The notes beneath the pieces were generated by a model. The model saw only the letters and a program-made list of their open reading frames with translations. It ran no database searches and was not told the origin of the DNA. The position numbers and the translations under genes were made by a program. From positions 1 to 11,448 of the forward strand of contig JAFXMJ010000393.1 in the NCBI GenBank assembly GCA_017530465.1: a stretch of 11,448 bases of DNA, written 5' to 3'. Of the stretch, positions 6,066 to 11,448 are shown piece after piece (within the stretch, counting starts at the first letter, position 1; each line of letters starts with the position of its first letter). Source of the DNA: Bacteroidales bacterium (GTDB taxonomy: Bacteria > Bacteroidota > Bacteroidia > Bacteroidales > UBA3824).

Positions 6066-8123
6066 ATGGACAATTTTCAGAAGAAATTCCTCGACGAGGC
6101 AAGCGACTTGGTAAGTCAGCTGGAGCAGGCTCTCCTCACCTTGGAGCAGGACATGGGCAATCCGGAGCTGGTGGACAGCATATTCCGGATCATGCACTCG
6201 CTCAAGGGCGGGGGTGGTATGTTTGGCTTCGACAACATCTCCAGTTACACGCACCGCCTCGAGAACATGTACGACCTCGTGCGCCAGAAGAAGCTCAAGG
6301 TGACAAGGGAGATGCTCGACATCACCTTCGAGTCGGCGGACCACATCACGAGCATGCTCAATGACGACGGCTCCAAGACCGACGAAATCAAGAAAAACGA
6401 GGAAATCCTCAATAAGCGCATTGAGGCCATACTCGACGGCGACACTATGTCGGTGGTGGTGGAGGCGCCTGACAAGGACGGCGACGCCAGCTCGGGCATG
6501 GCGTCTTATTATGTAAAGGTGAAGCCTTACGAGCACATTCAGCGCAATGGCACCAACCCTCTGCTGCTCATCGACGAGCTCGTGGGGCTCGGCAAGGCTA
6601 AGGTCAACATCTTTTACAGCGGAATACCCGACTTCGAGGGCCTCGTCTATGACGACACATACGTGTGGTGGGAGGTGATTCTCGCCACCGAACAGGACGA
6701 AGACGCCATCAAGGACGTGTTTATCTTCGTGGAGGACGATTGCGACATCGTGGTAAAGAGGCTCGCCGACGGCGACATCTTCACCTTCGAGGGCATCGAG
6801 CCGCTGCTGCAGTGCGGACACGACTTCCCCTTTGACCTCGAGAAAATCACCAAGCTCGCCCAGGCCATCAACGCTCTCGAACAAGCCAAAAACAACGAGG
6901 CGAAGAAGGCGGCTGAAGAAAACAAGGGCGACGAACACATTAAGAAATTCGCCAAGGAATCCTCGATTTCTGGCATCAGGGTGGCGTCGGAAAAGATAGA
7001 TTCGCTCATGAACCTCGTGAGCGAGCTCATCACCACGCAGGCGGGACTCAATCTCTACGCCGACCGCGAGAAGAACGCCGAGCTCACCCGCATTGCCGAA
7101 AGCCTCGAAAACATTTCGCGCCAGTTGCGCGACACGGCGTTCAGCATCACCTTGATTCCTATCGACTACCTTGTGACGAGGTTCCGCCGATTGGTGCGCG
7201 ACCTTTCGCGAGAAGTAGGCAAGGAGATAGAATTTGAGGCGAAGGGCGCAGAAGTGGAACTCGACAAATCGCTGATAGAAGGCATTTCGGAGCCATTGAT
7301 GCATATCCTGCGCAATAGCGTGGACCACGGCATCGAATCTGCCGCCGAGCGTAAGGCGGCGGGCAAGTCGCCCACCGGCAAAATCACATTGCAGGCGTAC
7401 TATTCGGGCAGCCAGGTGGTCATCGCTGTCACAGACGACGGTCAGGGTATGAATCCTGACAAAATCAAGCGCAAAGCTATTGAGAAAGGCCTCATTAATC
7501 CCGACGCCCAGCTTTCCGACAAGGAGGCTGTCGATTTGATATTCATGCCGGGATTCTCCACGTCAGAAAAAGTGACCAACATCAGTGGTCGCGGCGTGGG
7601 TATGGATGTGGTAAAACTCAAGGTGTCCGACATCCGAGGCACGCTGTCCCAGGCTTCGGAGCCAGGCGAAGGCACTACAATCACAATCAGCCTGCCGCTT
7701 ACATTGTCCATCATCGACGGCATGCTCGTGCGCATAGCTGACGTCGATTACATAATACCGCTCTCGGTGATAGATACCATCTTCGCCGTGGAGCACGAGA
7801 AGATAGCGTCGTCGTTCCAGAATGTCATCAATATAGAAGGTGTGCAATACCCCTTCTATTATCTCAGGGACGAATTCAATATACCCGGCGAGCCGCCGGA
7901 GCGAGAGGAGATTATCATGGTCAAGTACGAAGACCGCAAGATTGGCGTGGTGGTGGACAATATCACCGGCGAGTACCAGGCGGTGCTCAAGCCTCTCGGC
8001 AAGCTCTACCGCAGCCAGGACATATTCTCCGGAGCGTCGATACTCGGCGACGGCACGGTGGCGTTGGTGCTCGATACGCACCAGGTCATCAACAAATTCA
8101 CTCGGTACAACGACATTGTGTAG
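6066..8123 (+). CDS. cheA: chemotaxis histidine kinase CheA
   Basis: 685 residues from the ATG at 6066; a GTG directly before it at 6063 is an alternative. Domain order is that of CheA. P1 (HPt) spans about 1-105 with phospho-acceptor His44 in RIMHSLKGGGGMFGF. An alpha/beta region at about 147-232 (LLLIDELVGLG, WWEVILATEQDEDAIKDVFIFVEDDC) fits the P2-like response-regulator-binding module of many non-enteric CheA proteins. P3 dimerisation is at about 300-365. The P4 ATPase has its N-box at 410-424 (LMHILRNSVDHGIE), G1 at 457-461 (DDGQG), F-box at 493-500 (FMPGFSTS) and G2 at 508-513 (GRGVGM). P5, the CheW-like domain, is at about 545-680. It should autophosphorylate at receptor arrays and pass phosphate to CheY and CheB. 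No receiver is fused. A hairpin covers its stop codon. Confidence 0.97.
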   Translation: MDNFQKKFLDEASDLVSQLEQALLTLEQDMGNPELVDSIFRIMHSLKGGGGMFGFDNISSYTHRLENMYDLVRQKKLKVTREMLDITFESADHITSMLNDDGSKTDEIKKNEEILNKRIEAILDGDTMSVVVEAPDKDGDASSGMASYYVKVKPYEHIQRNGTNPLLLIDELVGLGKAKVNIFYSGIPDFEGLVYDDTYVWWEVILATEQDEDAIKDVFIFVEDDCDIVVKRLADGDIFTFEGIEPLLQCGHDFPFDLEKITKLAQAINALEQAKNNEAKKAAEENKGDEHIKKFAKESSISGIRVASEKIDSLMNLVSELITTQAGLNLYADREKNAELTRIAESLENISRQLRDTAFSITLIPIDYLVTRFRRLVRDLSREVGKEIEFEAKGAEVELDKSLIEGISEPLMHILRNSVDHGIESAAERKAAGKSPTGKITLQAYYSGSQVVIAVTDDGQGMNPDKIKRKAIEKGLINPDAQLSDKEAVDLIFMPGFSTSEKVTNISGRGVGMDVVKLKVSDIRGTLSQASEPGEGTTITISLPLTLSIIDGMLVRIADVDYIIPLSVIDTIFAVEHEKIASSFQNVINIEGVQYPFYYLRDEFNIPGEPPEREEIIMVKYEDRKIGVVVDNITGEYQAVLKPLGKLYRSQDIFSGASILGDGTVALVLDTHQVINKFTRYNDIV

Positions 8124-8137
8124 GCAGTGCCTGCACA
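8117..8137 (+). other. 9-bp hairpin over the cheA stop codon
   Basis: TGTGTAGGC (8117-8125) pairs with GCCTGCACA (8129-8137) with one U-G wobble and a 3-nt loop, AGT. The cheA TAG (8121-8123) lies in the left arm. The right side continues as CTATATATATAAGG rather than a U-tract, so this is not a classical terminator. It may act in mRNA processing or protection, or partial termination between cheA and cheW. Confidence 0.6.
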
Positions 8138-8181
8138 CTATATATATAAGGTAGTAAGTAACATTATAAACTAAACATATT

Positions 8182-8691
8182 ATGGAACACGAAACAGGCT
8201 CTTACATATCCTTCGTACTTGGCGAGGAGTACTTCGCCATCAATGTTACGCAGGTGCTCAACATATTGCAGCTTGTGCAGATAACCAAGGTGCCGACGGC
8301 TCCCGACTATATGAAGGGCGTCATCAACCTTCGTGGCACGGTGCTTCCCATCATTGACATCCGCATCAAATTTGGGATGCCGCCCATCGAGTACAAGAGG
8401 GATACGGTAATCCTTGTGCTCAATGTCGAGATAGACGGCGAGACGGTGAATGCGGGCATCCTTGTGGACGCCGTGAAGGAAGTGTTTGAAATCAACACCG
8501 ACGAGATACTGCCGCCGCCGGGCATCGGGTCCAAATACAAGTCGAAGTTCATCGACGGTGTTTACAAGATGAACGACGACCGGTTTGTGATGCTGCTCGA
8601 CATCGACAAGGTATTCTCCACCGACGAACTTGTGATGATGGCGGCCACCACCGACACCACCGAGGCGCAACAGGCTGAAACAGTAGAATAA
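8182..8691 (+). CDS. cheW: chemotaxis coupling protein CheW
   Basis: 169 residues, a single CheW/SH3-like domain. It shows the typical start (YISFVLGEEYFAINVTQVL at 8-26), the core VINLRGTVLPIIDIRIKFG at 47-65, where Arg51-Gly52 is the conserved receptor/CheA contact motif, and the last strand with VMLLDIDKVF at 136-145. The tail after about 150 is rich in Thr, Ala and Glu and probably disordered. CheW links receptors to the P5 domain of CheA. It follows cheA by 58 nt and precedes cheR by 10 nt. The ATG at 8182 puts the first strand in the normal place. Confidence 0.96.
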   Translation: MEHETGSYISFVLGEEYFAINVTQVLNILQLVQITKVPTAPDYMKGVINLRGTVLPIIDIRIKFGMPPIEYKRDTVILVLNVEIDGETVNAGILVDAVKEVFEINTDEILPPPGIGSKYKSKFIDGVYKMNDDRFVMLLDIDKVFSTDELVMMAATTDTTEAQQAETVE

Positions 8692-8701
8692 AAACGAAAG
8701 A

Positions 8702-9553
8702 ATGGAAATCAACCCGATCTCATTTTTCGAAGCGAAGCTTTCCGATGCGGATTTCGCACGTCTGAGCAAGTTCATCTACAATCAGTACGGCATCAAGATG
8801 CCGGAGGCTAAGCACATCATGTTGCAAAGCCGGTTGCAGAAGAGGCTCAGGGCGTTGCAGATGCCGTCGTTCTCGGAGTATGTCGATTATGTGTTCTCTC
8901 CGGCTGGCAGCACGGAGATAGTGCACATGATGGACGTGGTGTCCACCAACAAGACCGACTTCTTCCGCGAAAACCAGCACTTCGAGTACCTGCTCGACAC
9001 GGTGCTGCCGGAGCTTCACGACATCTGCCGTCAAAACTTCGTAAAAGTGTGGTCGGCTGGCTGTTCGTCAGGTGAGGAGCCTTACACGCTTGCTATGGTG
9101 ATGTCGGAATACGCTTCCAAGGTGCGTGGTTTTGACTTCTCGATACTTGGCAGCGACCTCAGCACGATAGTGCTCGACAAGGCGGTGACAGCCATCTACC
9201 CGGAGGAGAGGGTGGACGTGATACCATACGACCTCAAGAAGAAATACCTCCTGCGCAGCAAGGATCGCACTAAACCCACTGTGAGGATAGTGCCGGAATT
9301 GAGGCGCAAGACGAGTTTCATGAGGCTCAATTTTATGGACGAAGCATACAACAATGTGCCCAACAACTTTGATATTGTATTCTGCCGCAACGTGTTGATA
9401 TATTTCGACCGTCCGACGCAGGAGGCAGTCATCAACAAGCTCTGCCGGCACTTGAGGAGCGGGGGATACTTCTTCCTCGGACACTCCGAATCGGCGGCGG
9501 GCATCAACGTACCGCTCAAGCAATTGAAGCCGACGGTGTTTAAGAGGCTGTAA
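8702..9553 (+). CDS. cheR: chemoreceptor glutamate methyltransferase CheR
   Basis: 283 residues, the normal length. The enzyme methylates Glu side chains of chemoreceptors with S-adenosylmethionine, the adaptation step countered by CheB. The small N-terminal helical domain spans about 10-85 (with KRLRAL at 47-52) and leads into TDFFREN at 85-91. The SAM-binding motif is VWSAGCSSGEEPYTLAM at 116-132, the acidic strand LGSDLS is at 149-154, and the family signature FCRNVLIYFD is at 227-236. The C-terminal beta hairpin GGYFFLGHSES is complete. The gene starts 10 nt after cheW, so they are likely translated from one message. There are no TPR repeats fused at the C-terminus. Confidence 0.97.
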   Translation: MEINPISFFEAKLSDADFARLSKFIYNQYGIKMPEAKHIMLQSRLQKRLRALQMPSFSEYVDYVFSPAGSTEIVHMMDVVSTNKTDFFRENQHFEYLLDTVLPELHDICRQNFVKVWSAGCSSGEEPYTLAMVMSEYASKVRGFDFSILGSDLSTIVLDKAVTAIYPEERVDVIPYDLKKKYLLRSKDRTKPTVRIVPELRRKTSFMRLNFMDEAYNNVPNNFDIVFCRNVLIYFDRPTQEAVINKLCRHLRSGGYFFLGHSESAAGINVPLKQLKPTVFKRL

Positions 9554-9639
9554 GAAGGCTGTTGGCGGATACATTGACAATACTGACAACAAGGAAAAAC
9601 TCAACATAATAAGGAACAGGCATACTAAACACGTATATT

Positions 9640-10542
9640 ATGGAAAATGCTACAAGTTATATAAGCGACGACGTACTGCTGACCGAACTCAGCAAGCGCG
9701 TAGAGAGATACAAGAACGCTGTTGACAACCTCAACTCGATGAACAAGCAGCTCCTCGACCTCAACCACAAGCTCGCGGAGAGCGAGGCGATGAAGAGCCA
9801 TTTCATCTCCAACATCACCAACGAGATTATCAACCCGTTTGCGTCGATATTGGGTCTGTCGAAGAGCATCACCGAATGTCCCGCCACCGAGGTGGATCGC
9901 ATGAAGCGTATGGCGGCGATGATCAACAGCGAGGCGTTCAATCTCGACTTCCAGTTCAAAAACATCTTTGCCGCAGCGGAGATAGAGGCGGGCAGCTTGC
10001 AGCCCATCATCGCAGTCACCAACATCGACGAGATGCTCGGCAACCTGATGGAACAGTATTCGAGGGAGATAGCGCGCAAGAGGCTCACCAAGGTGCTCAC
10101 CAACCTCGGCGACGAAAAGCCATTGCTTTTCAAGACCGATGCTGATAAGCTCACAATGGTGATTTCCAACCTCCTGTGCAACGCCATCAACTTCAACCGC
10201 CCCGACAAGAAGGTGGAGATTCAATACGGCCGCAACGAACAAGGCGAACTCGTGGTCAAGGTCATTGACGAAGGCCTTGGAGTTTCGGAGGAAAACCAAA
10301 AGGTTATATACGACCGATTCCGCCGTCTCGACAACGGAATCAACTCTCTCAACCGTGGACACGGCCTCGGCCTGTCCATCAACAAGGCGTACATCGACTT
10401 CCTCGGCGGACACCTGGAGCTCGAGAGCAAGGAGAACGTGGGCACCACTTTCACGGTGACGATTCCTGAATCGCAGACCGGTAGCAATGACTATTCCGAG
10501 GATGCCAACGAGGTATTCTTCGGCGATGAGGAGATTTTCTGA
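9640..10542 (+). CDS. soluble histidine-kinase-like ATPase lacking the H-box histidine
   Basis: 300 residues without membrane segment or sensor domain. Residues about 12-52 form a coiled coil, followed by a HisKA-like helix. The H-box should read as F-x-x-N-x-x-H-E-x-x-x-P; here it is FISNITNEIINPF at 55-67, so Asn61 (codon AAC, 9820-9822) replaces the phospho-accepting His. The ATP-binding half is intact: N-box at 171-186 with Asn177 and Asn181 (SNLLCNAINF), G1 DEGLG at 210-214, F-box YDRF at 224-227, and G2 GHGLGLS at 240-246. The tail after 278 is acidic and ends EVFFGDEEIF. The protein probably binds ATP but cannot autophosphorylate in the standard way. It may be a phosphatase, a pseudokinase scaffold, or a Ser/Thr kinase acting on the operon's STAS protein. 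It lies between cheR (86 nt before) and cheD (29 nt after). Confidence 0.88.
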   Translation: MENATSYISDDVLLTELSKRVERYKNAVDNLNSMNKQLLDLNHKLAESEAMKSHFISNITNEIINPFASILGLSKSITECPATEVDRMKRMAAMINSEAFNLDFQFKNIFAAAEIEAGSLQPIIAVTNIDEMLGNLMEQYSREIARKRLTKVLTNLGDEKPLLFKTDADKLTMVISNLLCNAINFNRPDKKVEIQYGRNEQGELVVKVIDEGLGVSEENQKVIYDRFRRLDNGINSLNRGHGLGLSINKAYIDFLGGHLELESKENVGTTFTVTIPESQTGSNDYSEDANEVFFGDEEIF

Positions 10543-10571
10543 TATAATCAAGTTGACAAAAACGCAGTGAT

Positions 10572-11036
10572 ATGACAAGACACTTCCTATATCCGTCCAC
10601 GATGTTCGCATCGGCGCAGCCAGCCGAGGTTACTACAATCTTGGGGTCGTGCGTCGCTGTGTGTCTGTGGGATCGGTATCTTGGCATCGGCGGCATCAAC
10701 CATTATATGCTCCCTACTTGGAACGGCATGGAGCTCGCCTCTCCCAAGTATGGCAACATTGCCATCGAGAGGTTGACGGAAAAAATGTTGCAGCTCGGAT
10801 GCAAGAAAAACAACCTTGTCGCCAAGGTATTTGGCGGCGGTGAAGTTATCACGGTGACTTCTTCTTCTATGCATATTGGCGAACGCAACATTATGGTGGC
10901 GGAAGAGATGCTTCAAGAACAAAACATCCCGATTATTGGACGCTCCACAGGCGGCAAGAACGGGAGAAAAATCATATTCAACACACACACCGGAGAGGTG
11001 CTGCAATGCTACATAAAAAACAGTATAGGCAAATAA
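10572..11036 (+). CDS. cheD: chemoreceptor glutamine deamidase CheD
   Basis: 154 residues, a single CheD domain. The papain-like triad is complete: Thr21, Cys27 (TTILGSCVAV at 21-30) and His44 (GGINHYMLP at 40-48). From memory this is the same numbering as Thermotoga CheD. GGGE at about 95-98 and IGERN at about 102-106 are further family marks. CheD deamidates Gln to Glu on receptors and in some bacteria is controlled by the phosphatase CheC. No CheC is seen in this window. The gene starts 29 nt after the kinase-like gene and ends 47 nt before cheB. Its presence implies methyl-accepting receptors elsewhere in the genome. Confidence 0.95.
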   Translation: MTRHFLYPSTMFASAQPAEVTTILGSCVAVCLWDRYLGIGGINHYMLPTWNGMELASPKYGNIAIERLTEKMLQLGCKKNNLVAKVFGGGEVITVTSSSMHIGERNIMVAEEMLQEQNIPIIGRSTGGKNGRKIIFNTHTGEVLQCYIKNSIGK

Positions 11037-11083
11037 GGACTTCCCCGGTGCGCAACAACCCAAAAATTTTTTTTGATTGAGAT

Positions 11084-11448
11084 ATGTCGTTGGAAAACAA
11101 GAAAATACGTGTCCTGATAGTGGACGATTCGGCAGTGGTAAGGCAGACAATGTCGTCGATATTGCAGACCGACCCAGACATTGAGGTCATGGGCACGGCG
11201 GGCGACCCCTACATCGCAGCCAAGCGTATCCAGATGGAGGTGCCTGACGTCATTACGCTCGACGTCGAGATGCCGCGTATGGACGGCATCACCTTCCTGC
11301 GCAAGATAATGACGCAGCATCCTATACCTGTGCTCATCATATCGAGCCTTACGGAAGAAGGCAGCCAGACCGCGCTCAAGGCGTTGGAATATGGAGCTGT
11401 GGATGTGATAGCAAAACCGAGGATGGACACCAAGGAGTTCATCGAGGA
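11084..11448 (+). CDS. cheB: chemotaxis response regulator CheB (methylesterase), 5' part only
   Basis: About 121 residues are visible; the gene runs off the right edge, so the esterase domain is not seen. The visible part is a receiver domain: Asp14-Asp15 (VLIVDDSAVVRQT), acceptor Asp60 (TLDVEMPRMDG at 58-68), LIISSLTEEG and the Lys of IAKPR. The pattern SSLTEEGSQTALKALEYGAVDVIAKP is distinctive for CheB rather than for a lone CheY. Its position after cheD fits. The ATG at 11084 follows an A5-T8 tract in the 47-nt spacer. Once phosphorylated by CheA, CheB would remove receptor methyl groups and oppose CheR. Confidence 0.92.
   Translation, partial: MSLENKKIRVLIVDDSAVVRQTMSSILQTDPDIEVMGTAGDPYIAAKRIQMEVPDVITLDVEMPRMDGITFLRKIMTQHPIPVLIISSLTEEGSQTALKALEYGAVDVIAKPRMDTKEFIE

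Noticed and set aside
6048..7328. 426-codon open frame on the minus strand inside cheA
   Set aside because: It lies opposite a clear, full-length cheA; its product has no recognisable motif and is a by-product of GC-rich codon use. The same holds for 9625-10611 minus and 4060-4875 plus.
9575..9593. TGACAA direct repeat in the cheR to kinase-like gene spacer
   Set aside because: Only two short copies with no dyad and no promoter elements; expected by chance.
11062..11074. A5-T8 tract before cheB as a terminator
   Set aside because: No GC-rich stem precedes the T-tract, and cheB follows directly in the same operon.

Overview
The window looks like chromosomal DNA of a Bacteroidota bacterium, probably of the order Bacteroidales; the family cannot be fixed from the sequence alone. 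The clues are TAnnTTTG-type -7 promoter elements with TTTG-like -33 boxes, AT-rich spacers without clear Shine-Dalgarno sites, a lipoprotein of Bacteroidota type next to der, a DUF2007 protein and a SiaB-family kinase. There is no mobile element, CRISPR array, tRNA or rRNA.

Left part (1-2908). The 3' end of a PKD-domain surface protein gene (plus strand, cut by the window edge) ends exactly where a minus-strand lipoprotein gene ends. The minus-strand group is a consensus promoter (2908-2877), a DUF2007 gene, der (EngA, ribosome assembly GTPase) and the lipoprotein gene, with spacers of only 20 and 14 nt.

Middle part (2928-5063), minus strand: an M23 (LytM-type) membrane-anchored peptidoglycan peptidase, a MerR-family regulator and a SiaB-like GHKL protein kinase. 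They probably form one operon that fires leftward from a divergent promoter region at about 5056-5133.

Right part (5126-11448), plus strand: a colinear chemosensory operon of a STAS-domain protein, CheY, CheA, CheW, CheR, a soluble histidine-kinase-like ATPase, CheD and CheB (cut by the right edge). It has a complete adaptation set (CheR, CheB, CheD) and a signalling core (CheA, CheW, CheY), but no receptor and no motor gene in view. CheA would phosphorylate CheY and CheB, CheW would couple CheA to receptors outside the window, and CheR, CheB and CheD would tune those receptors.

The most unusual parts are the two non-canonical members. The first gene is a STAS protein of the kind used in partner switching. 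The kinase-like protein between cheR and cheD keeps all ATP-binding boxes but has Asn where the phospho-accepting His of the H-box should be. With a SiaB-like kinase in the divergent operon, the locus may join a chemosensory pathway to a Ser/Thr partner-switch module; this is an inference. Smaller signals are a 9-bp hairpin over the cheA stop codon, a stem-loop in the operon leader, and three tandem 9-bp units between the M23 and MerR genes.
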